The notes below the pieces were generated by a model, which did no database searches, was not told the DNA's origin, and saw only the letters and a list, made by a program, of their open reading frames with translations. Positions 1 to 8,010 of a DNA stretch of 64,000 nucleotides are shown piece by piece. The stretch is taken from contig NZ_FNGP01000001.1 of assembly GCF_900103275.1 (NCBI RefSeq), positions 620,001 to 684,000 on the forward strand, given 5' to 3'. Numbering within the stretch: the first letter of the stretch is position 1; every line of letters starts with the position of its first letter. The stretch is from Tessaracoccus oleiagri (GTDB taxonomy: Bacteria > Actinomycetota > Actinomycetes > Propionibacteriales > Propionibacteriaceae). A program made the translations under genes and the position numbers.

Positions 1-891
1 GTGGAGGAAGTAGCGGTCGGCGAGCGTCTGCAGCCCGAGGTAGGTGAACCGCAGGTCGCGGTCGGGCTCGATCGCGGCGCCGAGGCGGGCGAGGTCGAAG
101 GTGGCGAGGCGCGGGTCGAGCCGGCCCACCTCGATGCCGTACGCGACGTAGTCGGCCAGGTGGGCGGGGTAGCGGCGGGCCATCTCCGAGGCGGTGGCTG
201 TGACCGGGACCCCGGCCAGGAGGGTCAGGGCCTCGGCGCGGAGCCCGTCGAGCAGCAGCCGGGCGCTCACGGCGGAGTAGTTGGGGTGCCGCTCGACGAG
301 GGTGCGCGCGGCCAGGACTGGCGCGAGGCGGAGTTCGTCCTCGGTGATGCCGTCGTAGAGGGTGTCGGCGGTGCGCTGGAGGACGAGTTGGGCGTCGACG
401 TCGCGGGTGTCGGCGCAGGCCTCGGTGATCGTGAGGACGAGGCGTTCGGCATCGAGGGGCGTGGTGCCGGTGGGGGTGCGCACCGTGAGGCCCGCCAGCC
501 GGGAGGGCGGGTCGAGCGGCGGGGCAGGGTGGTCGACGGTGTCGCGGCGACGGGCGTGCTCGTCGCGGTAGAGGACGTAGGCGCGGGCAACCTTGTGCTC
601 CCCGGACCGCATCAATGCGAGCTCGACCTGGTCCTGGATCTCCTCGACGTGGACGCTGGAGCCCATGCCGTAGCGGCGGACGAGCGCGGCGAGCACCTGG
701 GCGGTGAGGGTGTCGACGAGGTCCCGGACCCGTGAGGAGTCGCCGGCGACGGGCCCTTCGGTCGCGAGGAACGCCTTGCGGATGGCGGTGGAGATCTTGT
801 CGGGCGCGAATCGGGCGACGTCGCCATCGCGTTTGATGACGGCGAAACTGGTGTGGGTGGACGGTGGCGCCGTCCGGACCGTGGTGGTCAT
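1..891 (-). CDS. nrdA: Ribonucleoside-diphosphate reductase large subunit, class Ia (5' part only)
   Basis: Reduces ribonucleoside diphosphates to deoxyribonucleotides with an NrdB-type radical subunit in the cytoplasm. The first 297 codons lie in the window and the gene runs off its left edge. The N-terminus (about residues 16-105) reads as an ATP-cone: VIKRDG, then a basic helix with DKISTAIRKAF, and a YVLYRDEHARRR stretch at its end. The following helical region ends with the conserved FTYLGLQTLADRYF segment typical of NrdA. The ATG at 891 has a strong Shine-Dalgarno sequence (GGGAGAAG, minus strand, 901-894). It is preceded by a cobalamin riboswitch and NrdR-like boxes, so expression should be low when coenzyme B12 is plentiful, implying a B12-dependent class II reductase elsewhere in the genome (inference). 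Confidence 0.9.
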   Translation of the reverse strand, partial: MTTTVRTAPPSTHTSFAVIKRDGDVARFAPDKISTAIRKAFLATEGPVAGDSSRVRDLVDTLTAQVLAALVRRYGMGSSVHVEEIQDQVELALMRSGEHKVARAYVLYRDEHARRRDTVDHPAPPLDPPSRLAGLTVRTPTGTTPLDAERLVLTITEACADTRDVDAQLVLQRTADTLYDGITEDELRLAPVLAARTLVERHPNYSAVSARLLLDGLRAEALTLLAGVPVTATASEMARRYPAHLADYVAYGIEVGRLDPRLATFDLARLGAAIEPDRDLRFTYLGLQTLADRYFLH

Positions 892-893
892 GG

Positions 894-931
894 CTTCTCC
901 CTCGGAAGTCGGCGGCCACGCGGGGAGAAGG
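894..931 (-). promoter_or_regulatory. Predicted ribosome-site sequestor of the nrdA riboswitch
   Basis: On the minus strand CTTCTCCC (930-923) is perfectly complementary to the nrdA Shine-Dalgarno region GGGAGAAG (901-894), with the ATG three bases further on. Such an 8-bp helix would hide the ribosome site and suggests translational control by the upstream cobalamin aptamer. The pairing is seen directly; its switching role is inferred. Confidence 0.55.
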
Positions 932-1009
932 GTGGCTGACGGCGGGGGCCTGCCGATCCCTGGCCCTCCCACGAGGCCGCGGATGCGTCCGGCCGCGGTC
1001 GCGGCCGGG

Positions 1010-1215
1010 CTGAGGCAGGTCTTCGGACTCACGGGCGGGGCAGCTCGGCTGCCTTTCCTACTGGTCGTCGCTTCCCGGATTGCTCCAGTGCTTTCTACCG
1101 CCAGACGGGTCTGGCGGTGACGACGGTCGTTCCCGTTCACCGCTGCGGGGCAGTCCCGGATTCACACCGGGTTCCCTCTTGCCTCCTGACGGTCTCGCGA
1201 CCGCCGGGAACCTTC
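1010..1215 (-). ncRNA. Adenosylcobalamin riboswitch aptamer upstream of nrdA
   Basis: Read on the minus strand the segment carries the hallmark pieces of the cobalamin aptamer in order: GGGAACCCGGTGTGAATCC, then GGGACTGCCCCGC, a variable stem, an AAGCACTGG box (a slightly shortened form of the usual AAGCCACTG), and near the 3' end AGTCCGAAGACCTGCC. The order and spacing match the B12 family. B12 control of a class Ia reductase is known for Streptomyces nrdABS, where coenzyme B12 shuts down the B12-independent enzyme. Confidence 0.93.
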
Positions 1216-1225
1216 AGCGTCGTGA

Positions 1226-1273
1226 ACACTACATGTAGATCGGGGCGGGCGGGTGCAGCACTAGATGGCGTGT
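1226..1273 (-). promoter_or_regulatory. Tandem NrdR-type boxes in the nrdA promoter
   Basis: Two 16-mers resemble the NrdR box (acaCwAtATaTwGtgt). Box A, 1226-1241, is ACACTACATGTAGATC and holds the palindrome CTACATGTAG. Box B, 1258-1273, is GCACTAGATGGCGTGT. Each matches 11 of 16 consensus positions. They are separated by exactly 16 bp (32 bp centre to centre), the spacing typical of NrdR-regulated promoters. They lie just upstream of the riboswitch; box B overlaps the stop codon of the preceding gene. Confidence 0.65.
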
Positions 1274-3819
1274 TGCGGCGCGGCCTTGGCGACCCGCTGC
1301 CTCGCCACCGCCAAGCCCCGCGCGTGCTCGGGGGCCACCTCGCGGTTGTCCTCCAGCACCTGCCGCAGGAAACGGCTCGCGGCGGCATCGGTGTCCTCCG
1401 GGCTCCCGGCGCGGCTGTGCGCCTCGACGAGGCGGATGGCGATCTCGTCGTGGCCGGGGACCGCCGCCTCGGCCCGACCCAACGCCCAGAGCGCCTCGTC
1501 GACGTGCCCCTGGGCGAGGCAGCGGTCAGCGAGGACACACGCCACGTCGACGATGAGGGCGGTCATGTCCTCGACGAGGGTTCGCGCCCACGGCCAGCGT
1601 TGCGCCGCGGACCCGAGCGGCGACCCGTCGACCAGCGCGAGCGCCTGCCGCAACGCCCTGTCGGGGGCGAGATCGACTCCGACGCCGACGAGGCCTTGCA
1701 GCACCTGCCAGTCGGAGGTGACGCGCTCGTCCAGCTGGAGTCGACCGCTGTATGCGTCGGGGAGGTACTCGACGCCGTGCGGGTCGGTGCCGAGCCAGCG
1801 CCGGAGGCGCGAGAGGTTGGAGCGGCGAGTGGATTCGGCGACCAGCAGCGACCGCTGCATCTTGGACGACGTGGACCCTGGGTTCAGCAGGAGCCAGGCG
1901 CAGTACTCGACGCACTGCTGGCGCGCTCGGGAGGGCGTTTCGCCGGCCGGGTCGAGGATCTCGGGCTCCCCGAGGAGCACCACGTAGGGGTGACCGGCGA
2001 CGCGCTCCACCGCGAACCGGGGCGCGTCGTGGCCGGGCGTGGTGGACCACCAAGGTGCCGCCTCGGTGTCCAGCGAGCCGGAGTCGGTGAAGAGGTCGAT
2101 GAGGGCCCGCCGCGCGGGTGCCTCGAGGAGCTGCGGGGTGAACGACACATCACCGAGGGTGGCGAGTTGCCCGTCGTAGTGGATCGGCACCCCTTCGCCA
2201 CCGGGGGTCACGATGGAGACTCCGACCGCGCCGAAGCTGAGCGCCTCCCGCAGCTTGGCCTCCTGGGAGGTGGTGGTGCGCTCGGCGAAGAGGTACACCA
2301 CCGGGCGGTAGGCGGCCGCCCGATCCTCGTCGGCCCGGGCCTCCGCGAGGGTGGCCATGCCGAGCTCCAGCCGCCGGCGGGCGCTGAGTTTCAGGCAATG
2401 GGTGACGCCCTCGGCCGCATCGCCGACCTGGGTCACCCGCGCGTCGTCGAGCGCTGCCGCCCACGGGTCGGCGGCGCCCACGACGACCACCTCCACGTCG
2501 CTGCTCCATGGGGCGCATGCCAGCGTGGTCAGCATCGCACCGACCGCGGCCGCGGTGTCCGGACCGCCGACGAGCGAGGTCCAGCCCGCCGCCTCGAGGT
2601 CGTGCAACACGTCGGTGCCGTCGTCGCGCCACCCGAGCACGACTGTGGTGGCCGCGAGTGGCTCGGGCGCCGTGTCCGCGGTTTCGGCGCGGTGGGCGAG
2701 GGCGGTCCAGAACCGCATGGCATCGGGCTTCATCGGAATGAGGCGGCGACCCACCGCTCGGCCCACCATTTGCAGCCTTCTCCGGGCTGCGACGCTCACG
2801 ACGATCGTGCTGGCCAGTAGGCCGCCGATGGGTCCGAGCACGCCCTCGGGATCGACCTCGGGATCGGCGACGACCGGCGTCTCCTGGGCATCGGTGAGCT
2901 CGACGATCGGCAGGCCCGGCCTGACGGTGGCGCGGGACGAGGGTGCTGATGAGTTGGACGGAAGCGGTAGCGCCTTCGCCGGGGACTCGAGTGGCACGTC
3001 CGTGGGCGACTCGGAGGCGTCGGGCGCGGGTGTTGCGGGCTGTGCGGGTGCGGCGGGCTGCGAAGGTGCCGCCGATTCGGGCTGCCATGCCGGCAGCAGT
3101 AGCCGCCAACCGGTCCTCAGATGGTCGGGGTCCGAGATGAGGTCGGCGTTCAGGGCATGGATCTCGGGCCAGCGCCGCGCGTCGCCGAGGTGCCGCTCGG
3201 CCAGTGCCCAGAGCGAGTCGCCGGCTGTGACCTCCACGTCCGGGGGCAGCTGGAGCACGTCGCCGGGCGCCAGCCGCGACGACGCGGAGAGTTGGGAGTT
3301 AACGACCAGCAGGTCGCGCCACCGCTCGCCCGTACCCAGCTGCGCCTCGGCGACGGACCAGAGCTCATCGCCGGCGCGGACGGTGTAGGACCGCCCGGTG
3401 GTGATCTCGTCATGGTTGGGAGGGTGCTCCGCGCTGGGTGATTGGCTGCTCGTCGCCGCGGCCACCGGGGGTGGCTCCGCTGCCGCCATGGCCGCCGGGG
3501 CGAGCGTCGCGGCGGCGACCAGTGAACCGATCACGGGCCGGAGCCAGCCCGTCCCCGGCACGGGGATGCGGATGCGCTGCTTGGTGAGGACCGCCACGAG
3601 TTCGGCGAGGATGGTGGCCGACAGTGCGGCCCACGCGAGCCAGGCGATGACGCTCAGCAGACCGAGCAGGACGTGCCCGTCGTCGGGCCTCGTCAGTGCC
3701 CGCGCCCAGTCGACAGCCAGCAGGCCAAGTGGGTCCGCCAACTGCAGGAGTAGCCAGGGCACGCCGAGCAGCACGCCGAGGAGGACGGCGAGCGAAGCGA
3801 GTGCACGGAGCCAGCGCAT
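1261..3819 (-). CDS. Membrane protein with two LysM domains and a C-terminal BTAD-like domain
   Basis: A protein of 852 residues. Three hydrophobic segments occur near the N-terminus (about 7-27, 48-78, 96-114). Two LysM motifs follow, about 145-192 (TVRAGDELWSVAEAQLG ... GDVLQLPP) and 195-243 (VTAGDSLWALAERHLGD ... WRLLLP). Then come a Pro/Ala-rich linker, another hydrophobic stretch near 332-352, and a long C-terminal half whose end (SNLSRLRRWLG, then helical repeats) resembles bacterial transcriptional activator domains. LysM binds peptidoglycan; BTAD-like domains mediate protein contacts in SARP-type regulators. This architecture is common beside actinobacterial Tad clusters, where its exact role is unknown. 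It is the last gene of the leftward pilus operon, 11 bases after the small pilin. Confidence 0.8.
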   Translation of the reverse strand: MRWLRALASLAVLLGVLLGVPWLLLQLADPLGLLAVDWARALTRPDDGHVLLGLLSVIAWLAWAALSATILAELVAVLTKQRIRIPVPGTGWLRPVIGSLVAAATLAPAAMAAAEPPPVAAATSSQSPSAEHPPNHDEITTGRSYTVRAGDELWSVAEAQLGTGERWRDLLVVNSQLSASSRLAPGDVLQLPPDVEVTAGDSLWALAERHLGDARRWPEIHALNADLISDPDHLRTGWRLLLPAWQPESAAPSQPAAPAQPATPAPDASESPTDVPLESPAKALPLPSNSSAPSSRATVRPGLPIVELTDAQETPVVADPEVDPEGVLGPIGGLLASTIVVSVAARRRLQMVGRAVGRRLIPMKPDAMRFWTALAHRAETADTAPEPLAATTVVLGWRDDGTDVLHDLEAAGWTSLVGGPDTAAAVGAMLTTLACAPWSSDVEVVVVGAADPWAAALDDARVTQVGDAAEGVTHCLKLSARRRLELGMATLAEARADEDRAAAYRPVVYLFAERTTTSQEAKLREALSFGAVGVSIVTPGGEGVPIHYDGQLATLGDVSFTPQLLEAPARRALIDLFTDSGSLDTEAAPWWSTTPGHDAPRFAVERVAGHPYVVLLGEPEILDPAGETPSRARQQCVEYCAWLLLNPGSTSSKMQRSLLVAESTRRSNLSRLRRWLGTDPHGVEYLPDAYSGRLQLDERVTSDWQVLQGLVGVGVDLAPDRALRQALALVDGSPLGSAAQRWPWARTLVEDMTALIVDVACVLADRCLAQGHVDEALWALGRAEAAVPGHDEIAIRLVEAHSRAGSPEDTDAAASRFLRQVLEDNREVAPEHARGLAVARQRVAKAAPQHAI

Positions 3820-3830
3820 GGGAACCCCTG

Positions 3831-4013
3831 TCAGCCGGGCAGGTTGTCGCGGACGTAGTTCGTGATGACGCCGATGATGAGGAGCGCGATGACGGCGGCG
3901 CCGGCCAAGAGCACCGCGTTCTCGGTGGACTGGGAGAGCCCCCGCTCGTCACGCTTGGGTGCTTGGGCGGTCAACTGGAGCCAGAGACCGAGGGTGTCGT
4001 GGATGAGTTTCAT
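3831..4013 (-). CDS. Small Flp-type pilin-like protein
   Basis: Sixty residues: a short amphipathic N-terminus, then ERGLSQSTENAVLLAGAAV and one hydrophobic helix (about 32-54). This resembles the ERG-x-ATxEY-x-hydrophobic signature of Flp/TadE-like prepilins, with a Glu five residues into the predicted mature helix. By position it would be the structural subunit assembled by the adjacent TadA/B/C machine. The usual G|x-x-x-x-E processing site is not a perfect match, so cleavage by a prepilin peptidase is unproven. The ATG follows a GAGGA ribosome site. Confidence 0.65.
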   Translation of the reverse strand: MKLIHDTLGLWLQLTAQAPKRDERGLSQSTENAVLLAGAAVIALLIIGVITNYVRDNLPG

Positions 4014-4065
4014 GGGTTCCTCCTACGTGATTACTTTGGTGAAAGGGCGGGTCGTTTGCTCGGGG

Positions 4066-4105
4066 TCCACAGGTAGCTGTGGAGAAGTCGGATGGTTTTC
4101 CACAG
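4066..4105. repeat. TCCACAG palindrome plus TTTTCCACAG, copy 1
   Basis: TCCACAG (4066-4072), a four-base loop, then CTGTGGA (4077-4083), followed by TTTTCCACAG (4096-4105). It fills the gap between the pilin-like gene and the tadC-like gene. The core resembles DnaA boxes (TTATCCACA or TTGTCCACA). The same arrangement occurs three more times up to 9610. Confidence 0.7.
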
Positions 4106-4108
4106 TTC

Positions 4109-4954
4109 CTACATGCTCGTGAGCCTCAGCAGTGCCGGCGTGAGGAAGGCGAGGCCGAGCAGCATCGCCGGGATGGTCATCCACAGCGTCATCTGTTCGC
4201 TCGCCTCGCTGGCCTCGATCTTCACGCGGGTCAGGTGGGCGTCGCGGAGCTCCTTCACGCGGGCCTGCAGGACGTGCGCCAGCGCGGCGCCCTGCTCCTC
4301 GAGCTGCATGACGTCGGCGAAGTCGGCGAGTTCCGGGACGCGCCACTCCTCGGCGATGGCCCGCAGTTCCGCCCAGGGCGGCACCTGCTCCATGCGGGCC
4401 CGCTCGATGCCCGCGGAGATGCGGCGGAAGAGGGGCGCGTCGGAGATCTCAGCGGCGGCCGCGGTGGCCTGCGCGGCCGACGCGTTGGCGAGCCGCTCGA
4501 GGGCGACGAGGTCGAAGAAGGTGTGGATGGCGTCGTTGGTGGCGCGACGTTGCTGGGCGGCACCGCGTCGTAGGCGCAGATCAGGCAGGAAGTAGCCGAC
4601 GACCGCCCCCACCGGCGTCCACACGAGTGGTAGCGCGCTGAGCGGTTGCCCCAACACCACCTGCAGCAGCACCCATACCGCCGGGAGCAGCAGGCCGGTG
4701 GTGCCGAGGATCAGCTTCTCGGTGAAGAAATCGCCTGCGTCGCGGCCCTGCATGCTGAGCAGGCGCTGCTGTTCGGCGGTCAGCGGCAGGTTGACGCGGC
4801 GCTTCGTCGGCGGCGGACCGAGGACGTTGCGGGGTGGCCGCCGGTCCAGCGACGCCAGCGCATCGCCGAGCCGGACCGGGGCGGGCAGCAGGCCGAGCAC
4901 CACCAGGAACAGGCCGAGGCCAGCGAACATGCCGAGGACGAGCGCGATCCCCAT
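4109..4954 (-). CDS. tadC: Tad system inner-membrane protein, T2SS F family (TadC-like)
   Basis: Platform protein of a Tad/Flp assembly machine, expected in the cytoplasmic membrane under the TadA ATPase. The 281-residue protein has an N-terminal hydrophobic helix (about 2-24), paired helices in the middle (about 92-135), a cytoplasmic helical domain of the T2SS F/GspF type (about 140-250, with the Glu-rich AEEWRVPELADFADVMQLEEQG segment) and a C-terminal helix (about 256-276). The ATG lies one base after the stop of the tadB-like gene, so the two are translationally coupled. Assigned TadC rather than TadB from its second position and from pairing with the neighbour. Confidence 0.85.
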   Translation of the reverse strand: MGIALVLGMFAGLGLFLVVLGLLPAPVRLGDALASLDRRPPRNVLGPPPTKRRVNLPLTAEQQRLLSMQGRDAGDFFTEKLILGTTGLLLPAVWVLLQVVLGQPLSALPLVWTPVGAVVGYFLPDLRLRRGAAQQRRATNDAIHTFFDLVALERLANASAAQATAAAAEISDAPLFRRISAGIERARMEQVPPWAELRAIAEEWRVPELADFADVMQLEEQGAALAHVLQARVKELRDAHLTRVKIEASEASEQMTLWMTIPAMLLGLAFLTPALLRLTSM

Positions 4955-4955
4955 G

Positions 4956-5798
4956 TCACGCCCTCAGGAACCGGGGAGCGGGCGGAGGGGTGGCCTTCCG
5001 ACGCAGTACGACGAGGCATCCCGCATAGGCGGTGGCGAGCGCGAGTGCGATCGCCTGTCCCAAGGGGGTGAGGTACGGCTCGAAGAACCGGCCGTTGAAG
5101 AGCACCGCGACCACCAGCACGCTCAGGGTGATGATCGTCACCTGCTTCACGACCACCCGCGGCTTCGCGCGCTCGGTGGCCACCTCGCGCAGGGCGCGGA
5201 GCCGGTCCTGGATCGTGTTCGACAGGCCGGTGAGCGTCGCCTGGGTGCCAACTCCGCCTCGCGAGGAGGCGATCGCCAACGCGGCCGCGACTGCGTCCCC
5301 GTCGGCCGAGTCCAACTCGTCGGCGAACCGCAGCAGCGCGTCGCGCGTGGTCCACCGCTGGTCCAGCCGCGCGCAGAGCCGCTCGACGGGCTGGCGGAGA
5401 ATCGACGGCGCCTGACTCCTGGTGGCGAAGATCGCGTCACGGATCGACTTCCCGGTGCCGATCGACGTGGCGAGCAGCCGCACCCAGCGGTCCAGCGCCG
5501 CCAGCAGTTCGACCTCGCGCGACGGCGGTGCGCTGAGCAGGAACGGAACCCCGAGCAGCAGCGCCGGCACCAGCACGACGGCGAGCGTGAAACCGGACAG
5601 TGCGGCGACGATGAAACCGCCCAGCACCGCGCCGCCGAGCCACAGACGGCGACGCATCGGCACGGTTTCCCACCGTCTCCCCAGACTTCTCCACAGCCCT
5701 GTGGATTGCGGTGGACGGACGGTCGGCAGGCTCCCCGCGACGATGAGGACCAGACCGAGGGCGACCAAAGCCCCGGCAGCGGCGGCGGCGAGTGTCAT
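4956..5798 (-). CDS. tadB: Tad system inner-membrane protein, T2SS F family (TadB-like)
   Basis: Partner platform protein of the TadC-like neighbour. The 280 residues comprise an N-terminal hydrophobic helix (about 3-25), a second hydrophobic block (about 50-87), a soluble T2SS F domain (about 95-225, with VRLLATSIGTGKSIRDAI and a Gly-rich SSRGGVGTQATLTGL segment) and two C-terminal helices. Its ATG overlaps the tadA stop (ATGA). A copy of the TCCACAG palindrome lies inside the reading frame at 5690-5705, the only copy not between genes. Confidence 0.85.
   Translation of the reverse strand: MTLAAAAAGALVALGLVLIVAGSLPTVRPPQSTGLWRSLGRRWETVPMRRRLWLGGAVLGGFIVAALSGFTLAVVLVPALLLGVPFLLSAPPSREVELLAALDRWVRLLATSIGTGKSIRDAIFATRSQAPSILRQPVERLCARLDQRWTTRDALLRFADELDSADGDAVAAALAIASSRGGVGTQATLTGLSNTIQDRLRALREVATERAKPRVVVKQVTIITLSVLVVAVLFNGRFFEPYLTPLGQAIALALATAYAGCLVVLRRKATPPPAPRFLRA
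5690..5705. repeat. TCCACAG palindrome, copy 2 (inside tadB)
   Basis: TCCACAG, two bases, then CTGTGGA: the same arms as at 4066, 8749 and 9590, here within coding sequence. Confidence 0.6.
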
Positions 5799-7219
5799 CG
5801 TCGCATCCTCCGGAACTCGGCCAATTCGGACAGCAGCTCCGGGCTGGGATCGAACAGCTCGGGGGCGGTGTCCGTCCCGGCCCGGTAGAGGAGGTGCGTG
5901 GTGGGCCGGCCGCCCTCCAGCGAGCCGGTCAGCTGGCGCACCTCACTGACGAACCTCGTTCGGCGGCCGCCGCGCCAGGTGTCGTCGCGCAGTACGACGT
6001 GGATGATGAGGTCGATGTGGTGGGCGATCTGTCGGAGCGCCTCGTCGACGGTGAGGACGCCGCCCTGCGCGACGCGGGAGGCGAGGCGGTCGATCGTCGA
6101 CGCGGCGGAGTGCGAGTGCGTCGTGCTCAAGGTGCCGGCCCCTGACTGCATGGCCTCGAACATCGCGCCGGCCTCGCTGCCGCGGACCTCGCCGACGACG
6201 AGCCGGGTGAGGTTCTGGCGGAGGGCCTCGGGGATGAGGTCGGCCACCGAGTAGGCGCCGACGGCCTTCTCGCCGGCGGACTCGCCGAGCCCGATCCTCG
6301 CCTGGAGTGCGAGCATGTTGCGCCGGTGCTCGTGCAGGTGGGTGAGCAGCTCGTAGTCGGTCTCGAGGGTGCCGAACCGCTCGTTGGGCTGGATGGCCGC
6401 GATCAAGCCACGCAGCAAGGTGGTTTTCCCCGCGCCCTGGTCTCCGCTGATCACGATCGACTTCCGCGCCAGCACCGCAGCCTCCAGGAGGGAGGCCAGC
6501 TCGTCGGGCAGCATGCCCGTGCGGGCGAGGTCGTGGAGGCTCACGTCGGTCAGGCGGTGCTGCCGGATGACCACGGACGGGCGGTACGACAGGCCGAAGC
6601 CGATGGCGTGCAAGCGGAAGCGCGAGCCGAGGGCGAGGGTCATCGTCGGGTGCGCGTCGTCGAACGGCCGGGGCGGCTTCGCGGTCTCACCGAGGAAGCG
6701 GATGGCCTCCACGAGCTCCTCGTCGGTGTCGGCCACCGGCGGGTGCTCGACGCGCCGCCCGTCGCCATACTGGACCATGACGCTGTCGTGACCGTGGATC
6801 TCGATGTTCTCGGCCTCGGGGATCTCGAAGAGCGGCTGCAGCCGGCCGTAGCCGAAGATGGCGTTCTCGACGGCGTCGGCGTAGCGGGTCTCGAGCGCGA
6901 TCGGCCAGAGGGCCTCGCCGTCGTCGCTCAGCTGCTGCGCCCGTGCGTGTACGACCGCGCGGATGATGGCCCTCGCCCGGACGCGGAGGTCCTCGTCGGG
7001 CATGGCTTGGCCGCGCTCGTTCAGCCACTGCTCGGTGGCCGCACCGATGTGCTCCGCCGCCTCCCGGCGGAGCGTAACGACGACGCCCCAGTCGACTGCC
7101 GTCGAAGCGGCCGCGAGACGACGCGGAGGAGTGGGCTGGGAGACCGGCCCGGAGGTCGGCGACGTGGGCACGGGGCCCAGCATCGAGAGGCTCGAGGCCA
7201 GCGACAGGGAGTCAGACAC
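5795..7219 (-). CDS. tadA: TadA/CpaF-type secretion ATPase
   Basis: Hexameric cytoplasmic ATPase that powers assembly of Flp-type pili or pseudopili. The 474 residues show the CpaF layout: an N-terminal helical domain, IFGYGRLQPLF and ENIEIHG (about 121-143), the Walker A loop GDQGAGKTT (about 259-267), and a Walker B-like VVGEVRGSEA (about 340). A His-box region TLSTTHSHSA follows. The GTG start at 7219 overlaps the stop of the cpaE-like gene by eight bases. Family membership is certain; whether the machine makes a pilus or secretes protein cannot be told from sequence. Confidence 0.92.
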   Translation of the reverse strand: MSDSLSLASSLSMLGPVPTSPTSGPVSQPTPPRRLAAASTAVDWGVVVTLRREAAEHIGAATEQWLNERGQAMPDEDLRVRARAIIRAVVHARAQQLSDDGEALWPIALETRYADAVENAIFGYGRLQPLFEIPEAENIEIHGHDSVMVQYGDGRRVEHPPVADTDEELVEAIRFLGETAKPPRPFDDAHPTMTLALGSRFRLHAIGFGLSYRPSVVIRQHRLTDVSLHDLARTGMLPDELASLLEAAVLARKSIVISGDQGAGKTTLLRGLIAAIQPNERFGTLETDYELLTHLHEHRRNMLALQARIGLGESAGEKAVGAYSVADLIPEALRQNLTRLVVGEVRGSEAGAMFEAMQSGAGTLSTTHSHSAASTIDRLASRVAQGGVLTVDEALRQIAHHIDLIIHVVLRDDTWRGGRRTRFVSEVRQLTGSLEGGRPTTHLLYRAGTDTAPELFDPSPELLSELAEFRRMRR

Positions 7220-8009
7220 GGCCCACCAACTCCTCCCTGGTGGCGCGTCGACTCTGCACCAACTCGCTCAGGCGCTTGGCCTGCGCGCGGGCCCGACCCA
7301 TGAACAGCTGCTCGCCGAACCGGCGCGGCTCCGGCTCGCCCTCGGTGAGGACCCCGGCCGCGCGGGCGTTCAGCGGCAACTCGAGCCAGGCCGGGACGCC
7401 GAACTGCTTCTCGATGTCGCGCGTGCCGTACGGCTGGTCGGGCCCGACGATGCCGATCGCGAGCGGCACGTCGACGGGCAGGCCACCGAGCTGGTCCTTC
7501 ACCGTAGGGAGGTGCAGCCGGAGTGCGGCGAGCGAGCGCAGCGAGGATCTCGTGACGGCGAGCACCGCGTCGGCGGAGGTGAGCAACCCCGTCGGGAGCC
7601 CGTTCGTGCCGATGCGTCCCGCGTCGACGAGGACGTCGATGCCGCGACCGTCGAGCACGTCGAATGCCTCCCCGAGCCGCGACCAGATGGTGTCGAACAG
7701 ACGCACCGCCGCCGGCTGGGCGAAGCCGGCGAGGAAGCGCCGCTCGATGGGTTCGTCCTCCGTGAGCGGCAGCGTGTGGAGCCACAGTTCGTCGTCGAGT
7801 GGGCGCCCCTCGCGCTGGGCCTGCGCCACCGACGGCAGTCCCCGGCCCCCGGAGTCCATCCCGCGAAGATAACCGGCGAGCACGACCTGGGACGGGTCCC
7901 GGTCGCAGTCGGCCAGGAGCACGTGCCTGGGCCAAGTGAGGGCGAGCGCGAGCGCGGTGGTGGTGACACCCGGCGCCCCCGGAGCCGACGTGAGGATGAT
8001 CACGGCCAT
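7212..8009 (-). CDS. CpaE-like ParA/MinD-family ATPase
   Basis: ParA-superfamily protein of the kind that places Tad machines in the cell (CpaE in Caulobacter). The 265-residue protein begins directly with a P-loop strand, and the loop reads APGAPGVTTTAL: both lysines of the deviant Walker A motif (KGGxGKT) are missing, as in many actinobacterial Tad loci. LLADCDRDPSQ follows as the second MinD-type motif. ATP binding or hydrolysis may therefore be weak. I chose the ATG at 8009, one base after the preceding stop, over a more upstream start that would overlap that gene. Confidence 0.8.
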   Translation of the reverse strand: MAVIILTSAPGAPGVTTTALALALTWPRHVLLADCDRDPSQVVLAGYLRGMDSGGRGLPSVAQAQREGRPLDDELWLHTLPLTEDEPIERRFLAGFAQPAAVRLFDTIWSRLGEAFDVLDGRGIDVLVDAGRIGTNGLPTGLLTSADAVLAVTRSSLRSLAALRLHLPTVKDQLGGLPVDVPLAIGIVGPDQPYGTRDIEKQFGVPAWLELPLNARAAGVLTEGEPEPRRFGEQLFMGRARAQAKRLSELVQSRRATREELVGRV

Positions 8010-8010
8010 G

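Noticed and set aside
1117-2820. Long open frame on the plus strand opposite the LysM-BTAD gene, and many similar antisense frames across the window
   Set aside because: At about 70% GC stop codons are rare in the complementary frames. These frames have Arg/Ala/Gly-rich composition, no domain motifs and no ribosome sites, and lie opposite well-recognised genes.
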